Of a stretch of 64,000 nt of DNA, positions 1-9,578 are shown in pieces. Positions within the stretch are counted from its first letter, which is position 1, and every line of letters starts with the position of its first letter. Under the pieces are notes generated by a model, which was given only the letters and a program-made list of their open reading frames with translations, had not been told where the DNA came from and made no database searches. The DNA lies in assembly GCF_026155325.1 (NCBI RefSeq), contig NZ_JAPFPW010000010.1, positions 88,632-152,631 on the forward strand. Direction: 5' to 3'. A program made the translations under genes and the position numbers. Source of the DNA: Desulfobotulus pelophilus (lineage in GTDB: Bacteria > Desulfobacterota > Desulfobacteria > Desulfobacterales > ASO4-4).

Positions 1-1846
1 TCTTCATGGAAAAGCCCATGATCTTTGTGCCCAGAGCCCGCCTGAGTTTGCCGCCGTTCCATGGATGATGAATGGCTGCCAGTACAGATAACAGCTCTTT
101 GGCCTCTGAACTGTCCAGTACATTGCCGTCCGCATGGATAACCGCAGGAACACCCCGATCCGCAAGGAAATTTCGAGCCTGAAGGGCTTCTTTATTGCTG
201 CGGACCAGAACGGCCATATCACCGGGTTCAACCCCCCTGTCTCCTATGCGGATATCTCCCCTTCTGCCGCCACCAAGAAGCCGTACAATTTCATCGGATA
301 CGGCTCCAAGAGCCCTCGGCAGAAGCTGTTTCACAGATATGGGCTTTTGATCTTCAGACTCAGCAAGCCAGAAGGTAAATGGCAGCACATTTGCCGGATC
401 AGTCAGTACTTCCCTTGTTCTGGGTGCGGCCTTAACTGGCTGGAACTCCATCCCCTCCAGTACAAAGGCCCGGGGATTCTTTTCAAAAATACGGTTAACC
501 GCTTCAATGAGTTCAGGATCGGAACGCCAGTTATAATCCAGAGTATAGCGTTTTCTGCTTTTTTTGGCCGCATCCAGATAGGCAAACACATCCGCCCCGC
601 GGAAGGCGTATATGGCCTGTTTGGGATCACCAATGAGAAGAAGGGGCAGGCCCGCACGGGCAAACACCGCATCAAACACCGCATACTGCACAGGATCCGT
701 GTCCTGAAACTCATCAATGAGGGCGGCTCCGAAAAGCTCCCGGATACGCCGGCACATACCGCCCTGATCATCTTCCAGTACGGCATTCCTCAGTGTGAGA
801 AGAAGATCATCAAAGGTAAGAAAACCCTCTTTTTCTTTCAGGGACGCTTCTCTTTTGCGTACGGCCTGAAGGAGATCCTTCAGAAAAACGGATCGGGCCA
901 TATCAGAAACCGAGGCAAGCTCTGCCCTGGCCTTCAGCAAAGCTTCACAGGCATGGTAAAAGGGATGCTCCGGCGCAGGGGCATTTTTTTTTCTGGCCTT
1001 TTCCATATTCTCCGGTGTCAGTTTCCATAAAAACTCCGGGGAAAAAGCCTGTTTACCCGCCACCCAGTCAGCCAGCTCTCCAAGGCCCTTTTCTACGGTA
1101 GCCGTTTTCAGGATGTTCCGTTTCAGGTTTTCCGAACCTTGAAGAAAGGCGGTCAGGTTTTCACCATCATACCGCCAGATTTCCTTCACCCTTTCCTCTG
1201 CCTGCCGCACTGTTTCCTGAAAAGGCATGATATCCGGCATGGCCCCATCGGGTAAGATCAGCTGATCCGGCCCTCCATAGCGGGAGGCCAGTTGCATCAG
1301 ATCTTCAGGGCTGCGTTTATCCGTCAGAATTTCCGCCATTGCAAGGTCAAGGGAAGCCACATGCCTGCGCCAGACATCATCCGCCGCATTCTGCCGCAAA
1401 AGCCCGGTATCCATTAGCAGCTCGGCATCAGACCGCAGCCCTGATTCAAAACGGTTTTCGCGGAGCATGCGGTAACAAAACGAATGAATGGTGCCGATGG
1501 CCGCCCGGTCAAAATTCCGCATGGCCCCGATGATTCGGCGCCTTGCCTCCCGGCTGCTGCCATGCCGTCTGGCCATTTCATCGGAAAAAGATTCTGAAAA
1601 GGGCCTTCCTTCCAGAGCCGCAAGGGTATCACCCAGCCTGGCATAAATCCGCTCCTTCAACTCTCCGCTGGCGGCTTCCGTGAAGGTAACCACAAGGATG
1701 CGCTCCACAGGCAGGGCATGTTCCATGACAAGGCGCACAAAAAGACTGGCAATGGTGTGAGTTTTTCCCGTTCCCGCACTGGCCTCCATAAGAAGGGTTC
1801 CTTCAAGGGGGGTATTCACGGGATCAAAGGAAGGCATGAATGCCAT
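1..1846 (-). CDS. recB: RecB, exodeoxyribonuclease V beta subunit (N-terminal part; runs off the left edge)
   Basis: UvrD-like helicase and nuclease subunit of RecBCD, which processes double-strand breaks for homologous recombination and degrades linear foreign DNA. The frame is open from an ATG at 1846 to the window edge, giving 615 residues without a stop. A Walker A motif (ASAGTGKT) lies about 20 residues in, and near the edge the protein reads KLRRALGTKIMGF, matching the conserved RecB helicase region. The start overlaps the recC stop (TAATG) and has AAGGAG 8 bases upstream, so recC and recB are translationally coupled. About half the protein, including the nuclease domain, is missing because the window ends. 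The family identity is secure. Confidence 0.93.
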   Translation of the reverse strand, partial: MAFMPSFDPVNTPLEGTLLMEASAGTGKTHTIASLFVRLVMEHALPVERILVVTFTEAASGELKERIYARLGDTLAALEGRPFSESFSDEMARRHGSSREARRRIIGAMRNFDRAAIGTIHSFCYRMLRENRFESGLRSDAELLMDTGLLRQNAADDVWRRHVASLDLAMAEILTDKRSPEDLMQLASRYGGPDQLILPDGAMPDIMPFQETVRQAEERVKEIWRYDGENLTAFLQGSENLKRNILKTATVEKGLGELADWVAGKQAFSPEFLWKLTPENMEKARKKNAPAPEHPFYHACEALLKARAELASVSDMARSVFLKDLLQAVRKREASLKEKEGFLTFDDLLLTLRNAVLEDDQGGMCRRIRELFGAALIDEFQDTDPVQYAVFDAVFARAGLPLLLIGDPKQAIYAFRGADVFAYLDAAKKSRKRYTLDYNWRSDPELIEAVNRIFEKNPRAFVLEGMEFQPVKAAPRTREVLTDPANVLPFTFWLAESEDQKPISVKQLLPRALGAVSDEIVRLLGGGRRGDIRIGDRGVEPGDMAVLVRSNKEALQARNFLADRGVPAVIHADGNVLDSSEAKELLSVLAAIHHPWNGGKLRRALGTKIMGFSMK

Positions 1847-4800
1847 TATTGATTCTCCTTCAGCACTTCCATAATGGGTAGCCAGATGGTTTCGGCCATT
1901 TCTGCAAAAGGGTCTTCCAATGGATTCCTACCCCGCCACAGAAGAATATCCGCAGGGCTTGACTCCCTGAAGTGAAAATCACCTCCCTCCCAGGCAGTGA
2001 TCAAAACCTCTTCCATCTCCTTGAATGACTTCTTTTTCAGAAAGGCTTCTGCCCATAATTTTGAAATGGATGGAAAAAAGGGAACAGGGCGAAGACTTGC
2101 CGATTGATACAGCTCCATGAAAGACCCCAGATGGGCAAGAGCCCTGTCCTGAGCAAAGGACCCTGCATAAAAAGAGCATCGTTGCCCGCCTTTTTTTCCC
2201 ATGCCCACAAGATGCAGATCCTGCTCCATGCCCAGAGAACGGCGAACCAGAAACCGCAACCACCCTATCAACAAATCTTTAGCCCGCAGGCTTCCCGGCC
2301 GCCACCGTTTCTCACCGTCTCCATGAATGCGGGAAAGGGTGCCTTGCAGGTACCCTCCCCCCACTTGCAGAACAAAGGGCTCCTGCTCCATACAGATTTC
2401 TCCGGCCGTATCGTTAACCAGCCCAGCCAACGCCCGCGCCTCCATCATCAGGGCATCCACATGGTGTTGTCCCGGTGTACCCATGGGCAGCCGTCCTTCT
2501 GCCTCCAGCCTTTCCAGAACCACGGCCCCATCTCTGCCTTCCAGAAAAGCTGTACCCAGGGCTTCCTTAATGATGTAAGCATCCAGCCCGTTCAGTGTAA
2601 AATTTTCCCGGTCTTCCGGAGCTTCCTCTTCCCTTTCCATGGCAAGGCCAAGGATACGCTTGAGGAAAAAAGCCGAAGGATCTTCATAAAAACGGATCAG
2701 GTCTTCCAGAAGAATGGTCCGGGGCTGTGCGTCCGGTTCCAGCCTTCCATCCTGAAAAACGGCATGTGCAGGATCTTTTTTAGCATACAAGGCTTCGGCA
2801 ATATCCCGGAAGGGCGCATGGAAAGAAAAAGGTTTTCCCGGTTTTGCTTCCTTTTCCACAAACAGCTTCGAAGAAAAAGGCTGCATGGGATGATTTTGCA
2901 AAAGTTGGGGCGGAAGCTCTCCCTCATCGCCTTGTACGACATCCAGAAGTTCCTGAACCAGCACGGAAGGCGGCAAAGGCTGATCATCTTCCGGACGAAA
3001 GCCCGTACAGGTAATCCAGAGTTTATCCCGCGCGGAAAGAAGGGTTTCCAGAAAAAGGTAGCGGTCGTCATCCCGGCTGGAACGGTCTCCCGGCCTTGGA
3101 TCCTGCTGCATGATATCAAAGGCGGGCCTTGGCCGTGAACGGGGAAAAGCGCCATCGTTCATGCCGGAAAGGCAAACCACGGAAAAGGGAATACAGCGCA
3201 TGGGTACCATGGCACAGAAGGTGATGCCACCGCCCAGCATCAGCCCGCCCTGCCCCGGCTTTTCCAGCCTCTGGCCCAGTACGGAACGCATCAGAGGAAA
3301 AGACAGCTTTTCCTTAAGATTTCCAAGCCGGGTTTCTTCCACAAAGCTATCCAAAAGAACACGCAGTCCCAGAAATTCTTCCGTGTTCTCCGCATCTTCA
3401 TGGAAAAGGCCCTGCACCAGATCCCAGAGAAGATCCATCCATTCACGGGGACTGCGCTCCATTTTGGTTTCCCCGTAAAAAGCCGTCAGCCTGTCCATGA
3501 AGCCGAGAAGGCTGTTCAAGGTATCCGCCGCTTCCGGGCCCATGGGGTCATGGGGCAGGATACCACCTTTTTGCGGCATACCTCCCTCATCTTCCATGGC
3601 CATACCCAGCACCATACGGTCCAGCCCGAACCGCCAGGTCTGAGAAGCCAGACCCGGCAGATCCATGGCTTCCTTAAAGGCCGCATCCAGTCCCCAGCGG
3701 ATGCGGGTATCCACCAGCCAGCTCCGGATACGATCCAGCCCTTCATCATCAAGGCCGATTTTTTTTGCAATGGGCTCTGCTTCCATAAGGTCAAAAACCT
3801 CCGAAGCACCAAAACGGGAATCCATGAGCTGCAGTACCCGCATAAGGAGACCGGCCAGACTGTTTTCCATGGCAAGAGGGCGCTCCGATATGGAATGGGG
3901 AATACGTCTGCCATCGGGTAAAGGCCGGCTGAATACCGCATCAATGTACGGAGCATAGGCACCCACATCGGGGAACATCACAAGAATATCCCTTGGCTTC
4001 GGGGGATTTTCTTGTGAAAAAAGACGTACAATCTGATCCCGCAGCACCTCCATCTCCCGCATGGGACCGTGGCAGCGATGAATGGCAATGGAGTCATCAT
4101 TGTAAAGCATTGCTTCTGACAGCGCTTCTCCGGGAAGGAGGTCAAGGGAAAGAATGCGGGACTGCAGACGGTGCAGCAGGGTGTCCATACCCGGCTCAGG
4201 GGAGTGACGCCGTTCATCCCCTTTCATACCCGCCAGTCTGCGGAAAAAATCCTGCCCCGTGCGCCCCAGGGATGTCAGCAGGGGATGCCCTTTTTCCGCA
4301 TGAAGATCTTCAGCAGAAAGACCTGTTTCTTCGGCCCTGATCACACTGTTTTCCCAAAATGACTCACAGCGCACTTCGCCCCAGTATTCCTGACAGGGAT
4401 CCAGGAGATACCAGCGGATGTCCACGAACTCCGATAACTGCTCCATAAAATCAAGGTATAATGGAGGCAGGGCGGAAACCCCGAAAATAGAAATCCTACG
4501 GGGAAGTTTTACATTTTTTAAGAATACCGAAGCCTTCTGGAGCAGCATCACCCTGTGGGGAGCTTCCATGGCTTTGTGGAGCATGCGCCACAGCCCGGCC
4601 TGAAAGTGATCTTCTTCCCCCCTTTCCCAGCCAAGAATTCTGTCCGGCCGGAACATGAGATACTGATCAAAAAGGTCAGCCAGCATGTCCCCAAGCTGAA
4701 AACGCTTCAGAGGGTCATGGCCCATGTAGCGGGACACAGCCCCGCTGTCCGGTGAATCAGGAAGGCGGGCAAGGGCCTCAAAACAGGCCCACCGCAGGCT

Positions 4801-5061
4801 GTCCGGTTTCCAGGGATCTTCTTCGGGGAAAAGGGGTTTCAGGGGCCGCAACAGCCTTGTCATCAGGCTTGCCGGAAAAAGAAACCGGGCATGGGAAGCA
4901 ATACCTGTCCATTTTGCCATTTCCATGGACAGCCAGCGTTCCATACCCCGGCTCTGCACCACAATGATTTCCGGCTCCATGGGGTCCGGCGGATCTTCCA
5001 TGAGATGGGCGGCAAGGTTGGCCGCCAGTACTTCCATGCGGTTGCTCACAAATCGCTGCAC
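1846..5061 (-). CDS. recC: RecC, exodeoxyribonuclease V gamma subunit
   Basis: Chi-recognising, inactive-helicase-like subunit of RecBCD. The 1071 residues are close to the usual length of about 1100. The N-terminus (QRFVSNRMEVLAANLA) and the segment IIVVQSRGMERWLSMEMA are characteristic of RecC. The start is GTG at 5061, with GAGG a few bases upstream. The gene is followed directly by recB with a one-base stop/start overlap. recD is not seen and may lie beyond the left edge. The gene is divergent from the exporter operon at 5.5 kb. It appears intact. Confidence 0.95.
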   Translation of the reverse strand: MQRFVSNRMEVLAANLAAHLMEDPPDPMEPEIIVVQSRGMERWLSMEMAKWTGIASHARFLFPASLMTRLLRPLKPLFPEEDPWKPDSLRWACFEALARLPDSPDSGAVSRYMGHDPLKRFQLGDMLADLFDQYLMFRPDRILGWERGEEDHFQAGLWRMLHKAMEAPHRVMLLQKASVFLKNVKLPRRISIFGVSALPPLYLDFMEQLSEFVDIRWYLLDPCQEYWGEVRCESFWENSVIRAEETGLSAEDLHAEKGHPLLTSLGRTGQDFFRRLAGMKGDERRHSPEPGMDTLLHRLQSRILSLDLLPGEALSEAMLYNDDSIAIHRCHGPMREMEVLRDQIVRLFSQENPPKPRDILVMFPDVGAYAPYIDAVFSRPLPDGRRIPHSISERPLAMENSLAGLLMRVLQLMDSRFGASEVFDLMEAEPIAKKIGLDDEGLDRIRSWLVDTRIRWGLDAAFKEAMDLPGLASQTWRFGLDRMVLGMAMEDEGGMPQKGGILPHDPMGPEAADTLNSLLGFMDRLTAFYGETKMERSPREWMDLLWDLVQGLFHEDAENTEEFLGLRVLLDSFVEETRLGNLKEKLSFPLMRSVLGQRLEKPGQGGLMLGGGITFCAMVPMRCIPFSVVCLSGMNDGAFPRSRPRPAFDIMQQDPRPGDRSSRDDDRYLFLETLLSARDKLWITCTGFRPEDDQPLPPSVLVQELLDVVQGDEGELPPQLLQNHPMQPFSSKLFVEKEAKPGKPFSFHAPFRDIAEALYAKKDPAHAVFQDGRLEPDAQPRTILLEDLIRFYEDPSAFFLKRILGLAMEREEEAPEDRENFTLNGLDAYIIKEALGTAFLEGRDGAVVLERLEAEGRLPMGTPGQHHVDALMMEARALAGLVNDTAGEICMEQEPFVLQVGGGYLQGTLSRIHGDGEKRWRPGSLRAKDLLIGWLRFLVRRSLGMEQDLHLVGMGKKGGQRCSFYAGSFAQDRALAHLGSFMELYQSASLRPVPFFPSISKLWAEAFLKKKSFKEMEEVLITAWEGGDFHFRESSPADILLWRGRNPLEDPFAEMAETIWLPIMEVLKENQ

Positions 5062-5309
5062 TCAGGTCCTCTCTCTGGTTTTTTCTTTTTTCCGATGCAT
5101 ACTTCTGATACCGCCTTGTGCCGCAAACTTTGTCACATTTTTAAAGGGAATCATGGTAGCTGCCATCTTCAAAATTGTATAGGCAGAAATACAGAAAAAT
5201 CAGAACAGACGGGTAATCTGCCGAATCATCCTAAAAACTGCCCGGCAGAAACCTGTGAGCCCTACAATATTCATGACTAAAAAAAACATTTGATGGCATA
5301 CGGAACATC

Positions 5310-5339
5310 TTGAATAAAATTACCACATTGAATTATGAT
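5310..5339 (+). promoter_or_regulatory. Candidate sigma-70-type promoter in the recC/exporter divergent region
   Basis: TTGAAT (5310-5315) and TATGAT (5334-5339) are separated by 18 bases and point toward the exporter operon. A second -35-like TTGACA sits at 5397, but its -10 is poor. The region 5062-5524 holds no gene that I can support, only divergent regulatory sequence. Confidence 0.35.
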
Positions 5340-5524
5340 AGGTTCGCAAAAAGCCTAAACACTGTTAATAGCTGCACTGCTTGTTATGTAATTAGATTGA
5401 CAGCCATACGGCTACTGTAAAACCTGATGGAGCCTCCCGAACTTTGGCAGGTCCATCCCATTATGAGTTATATTGTTACCCCTACTATACATACAATTCA
5501 GCCGGAAGGGTGTCAGGAAACAAC

Positions 5525-7114
5525 ATGAAACATGCCCGTTTACGGATTGCAGGACTCCTGACTTTACTTTTTTTCTGTGCATCCCTCCCCCTTTTTTCTT
5601 ACGGAAATCCCATTACCCCGGAGCCTGAGTTTCCTCCCGTTCTGGAACTCAGCCTTACGGAAGCCATTCATCTGGCCCTTCGGCAGAACCGTACCATTGA
5701 GAGTGCCTATCTCTCCAGAATACTCCAAAAATTTGAACTGGGTCAGGAGATGACCCGTTTTTCTCCCAACCTCGACATCAGTCCTCAGGCCAGCACAAAA
5801 ACCACAGGCACAGCCAGAGATTATGCCTCCGACGGCCCGGATACCACAAGATCCCGCACAGACAATTCCGACCTATCCCTTGTCAGTACCGTCTCCCAGA
5901 AAATTCCCACGGGCGGTGAAATGATCTTTGCCTGGGAAAACGGCTTTGAAAGCCATTATCACAAAGAAGACGCCAGCTCCGGTGAAGCACAGAGAGGTCT
6001 TTCCCAATGGTCTGTCGGATTTCGCCAGCCCCTGCTGAAAGACGGGGGGCTTGACTACAACACCGCTCCCCTCAGGCGTGCGGCCATGCAGGAAGAAAAT
6101 AATATCCGATCCTTGAGGGATACCCTGATCAGCACCATTTCCGGGGTGATACAGGATTACCGGACCCTGTTATCCTTTTATCAGGACATGGAAGTACAGG
6201 AAGATGCCCTGACCAAGGCAAGGGAACAGCTTGAGGTCACCCGTACCATGATTGAAACGGGAAGGCGTGCACCCAACGAAATTCTCCAGTCGGAAGCCAA
6301 CCTTACCCGGCAGGAGCTGGCCTTTGAGGAAGCAAAGGCACAGATGGACGATGCCCATCTGGCTCTTTTGCAACGTCTTGAAATTAGCGGGAACACCACC
6401 CTTATCCCAACGGAAAAAATCATCTACAAACCCATAGAACCCGTTTTTGAAGAATGTCTGGCACTGGCCCTTGAAAGGGATAATTCCTACCTCTCTGCCC
6501 TCACATCTCTGGAGATGGCAAAAATAAGACTTTCCGATGCAAAAAATCAGAGACTTTGGAATCTTGATCTGGAAGGAGGCTACAAAGATGGCTGGAATCA
6601 CCGGAAAAACGATCCCTCCTACCGTCAGGAAGAGTGGTGGGTAGGCCTCCGCCTGAAAATTCCCCTGCCCCTCTACGGAGATCAGAAATACAACAGGGAA
6701 ATGCCCCTTCTTTCCGCACGGATTCATCTCCGCAATGCCAACATGCAGCTGCTTACGGCCAGAGAATCCCTTGAAAACAATGTCCGCAATGCCGTTCGCC
6801 AGGTGGCCTCCAGCCTCCGGCGGGTGGAACTGGCCTCCAAAACCCGTCAGTTTTCTGAAGAGAACTTCCTTGTCAGCGAACTGCAATACAAGCTGGGGAG
6901 AATTTCCAACGCGGATTTCATCCGGGAACAGGACAAGCTCCGGGATGACAGGCTGGCGGAAATCAGGGCCATCATGACCTACCAGAACAGTCTCACCCGG
7001 CTGGACGCTCTGCTGGCCACCACCCTGGATACCTGGAACATCGCCTTTATCACCGAGCGCGCCGATCTGGAAGCGGAATATCTGGGCGGAAAAACCTGGA
7101 TGCTCCACCGCTGA
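5525..7114 (+). CDS. TolC-family outer-membrane efflux protein (exporter component 1)
   Basis: Trimeric outer-membrane channel, the exit duct of the ABC exporter encoded just downstream. The 529-residue product starts at ATG 5525, after an AGGA ribosome site. A longer frame starts upstream, but this start puts a good signal peptide first (KHARLRIAGLLTLLFFCASL, ending near residue 27). Two OEP repeats follow, with long predicted coiled-coil helices and the typical LSLTEAIHLALRQN opening. The gene lies 17 bases before the PAS-membrane-fusion gene, so it is probably in the same transcript. The substrate cannot be deduced. Confidence 0.88.
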   Translation: MKHARLRIAGLLTLLFFCASLPLFSYGNPITPEPEFPPVLELSLTEAIHLALRQNRTIESAYLSRILQKFELGQEMTRFSPNLDISPQASTKTTGTARDYASDGPDTTRSRTDNSDLSLVSTVSQKIPTGGEMIFAWENGFESHYHKEDASSGEAQRGLSQWSVGFRQPLLKDGGLDYNTAPLRRAAMQEENNIRSLRDTLISTISGVIQDYRTLLSFYQDMEVQEDALTKAREQLEVTRTMIETGRRAPNEILQSEANLTRQELAFEEAKAQMDDAHLALLQRLEISGNTTLIPTEKIIYKPIEPVFEECLALALERDNSYLSALTSLEMAKIRLSDAKNQRLWNLDLEGGYKDGWNHRKNDPSYRQEEWWVGLRLKIPLPLYGDQKYNREMPLLSARIHLRNANMQLLTARESLENNVRNAVRQVASSLRRVELASKTRQFSEENFLVSELQYKLGRISNADFIREQDKLRDDRLAEIRAIMTYQNSLTRLDALLATTLDTWNIAFITERADLEAEYLGGKTWMLHR

Positions 7115-7131
7115 ATCCAAAGGACAGACCA

Positions 7132-8895
7132 ATGAATATAAAAGCTGATATTCAAAAAGATTTCCACCAGAGTGTTCTGGACAACATGAGAGACGGCGTT
7201 ATGGCCCTGAACTTTCAGGGCAGCATTACCCTTTTCAACCCTGCGGCTGCAACCATTCTGGGGATGGATGCCCGTGTTGTACGGGAGCATACCTTTGCCG
7301 AGGTCTTTCTTGCTGCGGAAGAAGAAAACGATGCCTTCAATCAGATGGTTCTGGATGCCGTCACCCGAAAAAAAGTGGGACAACGGGAAACCGTTGCCTT
7401 TATCCGGCCCGACGGCCAAAAAATGACCTTAAGTCTTTCCTCCTCCTGGCTGCACCGTGAAGAAGAAAAAGAAGCCATGGGTGTGGTGGTGGTTTTTTCT
7501 GACATTACGGAGCTGACGGTTCTGCAGGAACAGGAAAGGAACAATTCCAGAAAACTGGCCAAGGCCTATGAAGAAATAGAGGCCAGCAACCTCAGGCTGA
7601 CGGGGCTTCTTAAAAGGGTACAGATGGTGAGAGGGCTTGCCACGGCAGGTATCATCCTTTTTTTTGTGGGGCTTGGCTATTTTCATTTTCAGGGTTTTTC
7701 TAATCTGTCTTCCCCTGCAAAGGAAATAAAATCCGCACGAATGATGGCAGAAGGAACGCAGGGTATCCATACCGTAACAACCAGCCCCGTTACCTCCAGC
7801 ATTTCCCTTTCAGGCCGTCTCCAGCCTCTGGAAGAAATCATGATTACGGCTCCCTTTGACGCAAAAATTCTTGAACGCCACTTTTCCTTTGGTCAGGTAG
7901 TGGACAAGGGCGATATTCTTCTGCTGCTGGATACGACTGAAACAAAAATGAAACTCAGGGAAGCAAGAAGCAGCTATATCAAAGCTCTGCAGAATTATGA
8001 AGAGCTGGCCTCATGGAATGAAAGCACGGAAATGGCAAGGGCCAGACGCAGTCTGCAACGGGCAGAAAGCAGCCTTGAAAATCATATCCGTCAGCTGGAG
8101 GAAGCCACCCTGCTTTTTGACAGGGGTATCATTCCTGCTCAGGAGCTGGACAGGGCAAAGCAGCAGGTGGAAACCAGCCGCATGGACCTTATCTCCAGCC
8201 GGGAAGAAATGACGTCCACCCATAAAAAGGCCAGTCCTGAAAACCTGAGCATTGTTACCATGGAGCTGGATAATGCCAGCTTACGGTTAAGTGAGCTGGA
8301 ATCCCTCCTCGCCCAGGCCGAAGTACGGGCACCTGTGTCCGGCGTGGTGATTCAACCCGTGACAGAAGAGAGCAAAAAACAGTCTCTGGATCAGGGCGCC
8401 AGAGTGCAGGCAGGTACCGCCCTCTTTGCACTGGGAGACCTCAGTGGCCTTAAGGTGTTTTCCCGTGTGGATGAAGTGGAGATTGGAAGACTCTCTTTGA
8501 ATCAGACGGTAAGGGCAAGGGGAGATGCCTTCCCCGGTATTATACTGGATGGATATCTTTCCCACATATCAGCGCAGGCAACCTCAGAAGGCAGCAGGGA
8601 AGCTCCGGGATTTGAGGTACAGGTAACCCTTCCTGAACTGAGCGCAAAAGCCGTTACGTCCATACGGATCGGTATGAGCGCAGACCTTGAAATCCTTATA
8701 TATGATAACCCGAAAGCGTTACTGGTTCCCCTTTATCTGGTGCGGTCCATGGGCAACCATGCCATGGTGCGGATTATAAGGGATGACGGCAGCATGGAAG
8801 AACGGAAGGTGACAACGGGCATCACCACCCCGGTCTCCGTGGAAATCCTTTCAGGGCTTGAAAGCGGAGAGCGCCTCGGAGGATGGACACCATGA
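7132..8895 (+). CDS. PAS-sensor/HlyD-MacA membrane-fusion protein fusion
   Basis: Periplasmic adaptor of an ABC exporter with an unusual N-terminus. Residues about 12-128 form a PAS domain (VLDNMRDGVMALNFQGSI through VVVFSDITEL). A short coiled coil follows to about 165, then one transmembrane helix at about 168-187. A MacA/HlyD-type adaptor makes up the rest: lipoyl/barrel-sandwich halves (LSGRLQPLEEIMITAPFDA and AEVRAPVSGVV) around a helical hairpin, then a beta-barrel. Ordinary adaptors have only a few cytoplasmic residues, so this one probably senses a cytosolic ligand or redox state. AAAGGA precedes ATG 7132. The stop overlaps the ATPase start (ATGA at 8892). No frameshift is needed: it is one continuous frame of 587 residues. 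Confidence 0.9.
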   Translation: MNIKADIQKDFHQSVLDNMRDGVMALNFQGSITLFNPAAATILGMDARVVREHTFAEVFLAAEEENDAFNQMVLDAVTRKKVGQRETVAFIRPDGQKMTLSLSSSWLHREEEKEAMGVVVVFSDITELTVLQEQERNNSRKLAKAYEEIEASNLRLTGLLKRVQMVRGLATAGIILFFVGLGYFHFQGFSNLSSPAKEIKSARMMAEGTQGIHTVTTSPVTSSISLSGRLQPLEEIMITAPFDAKILERHFSFGQVVDKGDILLLLDTTETKMKLREARSSYIKALQNYEELASWNESTEMARARRSLQRAESSLENHIRQLEEATLLFDRGIIPAQELDRAKQQVETSRMDLISSREEMTSTHKKASPENLSIVTMELDNASLRLSELESLLAQAEVRAPVSGVVIQPVTEESKKQSLDQGARVQAGTALFALGDLSGLKVFSRVDEVEIGRLSLNQTVRARGDAFPGIILDGYLSHISAQATSEGSREAPGFEVQVTLPELSAKAVTSIRIGMSADLEILIYDNPKALLVPLYLVRSMGNHAMVRIIRDDGSMEERKVTTGITTPVSVEILSGLESGERLGGWTP

Positions 8896-9578
8896 GCCTT
8901 CTGAAACTTGAAAACATCAAAAAATCTTTTACCCTGGGGCCTGTTCAGGTACACGTTCTCAAAGGTGTGAGCTTTGGGGTGGATGCCGGAGAAATGCTTG
9001 CCATCATGGGTACTTCTGGAAGCGGTAAATCCACCCTGATGAACATCATCGGTTTTCTTGACCAGCCGGATTCGGGCCGTTATCTGCTGGAAGGAAAAGA
9101 AACGGCCAAACTGTCCGACAGCGAACTCTCCGGTATACGCAACCAGAAAATCGGTTTTGTTTTCCAGCAGTTCAACTTACTTGGCAAACTCACGGCCCTT
9201 GAAAATGTTTGCCTTCCTCTGGTGTACAGGGGCATTCCTGAAAAAGAACAGAAACCTATGGCCATGGCAATACTGGAAAAGGTGGGAATGGGAGACAGGG
9301 CCGGGCACAAGCCCATGGAACTTTCAGGGGGACAGCAGCAGCGGGTGGCCATTGCCCGTGCTCTGGTAGGTACCCCTTCCATTCTGCTGGCAGATGAACC
9401 CACAGGTGCCCTTGATACCCGTGTGGGCCAGGAAATAATGAATCTTTTTCTGGAGCTGAACAGCACACATAAAATCACCACCCTCATCATCACCCATGAT
9501 CCCCGCATTGCCGCTCAGTGCCCTGGAATCGTCCGCATGCAGGACGGATATGTTGCCAGTTCGGAGGAAAGCCGATGA
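8892..9578 (+). CDS. MacB/LolD-type ABC transporter ATPase
   Basis: Nucleotide-binding subunit, 228 residues, powering the exporter. Walker A is GTSGSGKS, the signature is LSGGQQQR and Walker B is ILLADEPTGALD, all intact. An ATG three codons upstream is possible. I chose 8892 because it forms an ATGA overlap with the preceding stop and sits 8 bases after GGAGGA. The stop overlaps the permease start in the same way, so all three genes are translationally coupled. Confidence 0.93.
   Translation: MSLLKLENIKKSFTLGPVQVHVLKGVSFGVDAGEMLAIMGTSGSGKSTLMNIIGFLDQPDSGRYLLEGKETAKLSDSELSGIRNQKIGFVFQQFNLLGKLTALENVCLPLVYRGIPEKEQKPMAMAILEKVGMGDRAGHKPMELSGGQQQRVAIARALVGTPSILLADEPTGALDTRVGQEIMNLFLELNSTHKITTLIITHDPRIAAQCPGIVRMQDGYVASSEESR

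Noticed and set aside
134..1030. 298-codon plus-strand frame over recB
   Set aside because: Composition is that of an antisense shadow, and the minus strand encodes RecB with clear motifs across the same bases.
2104..3138. 344-codon plus-strand frame over recC
   Set aside because: Low-complexity His/Pro/Gln-rich shadow of a well-supported RecC.
8883..8891. Earlier ATG for the ABC ATPase
   Set aside because: It lies too close to the GGAGG site; the ATGA overlap at 8892 is better.
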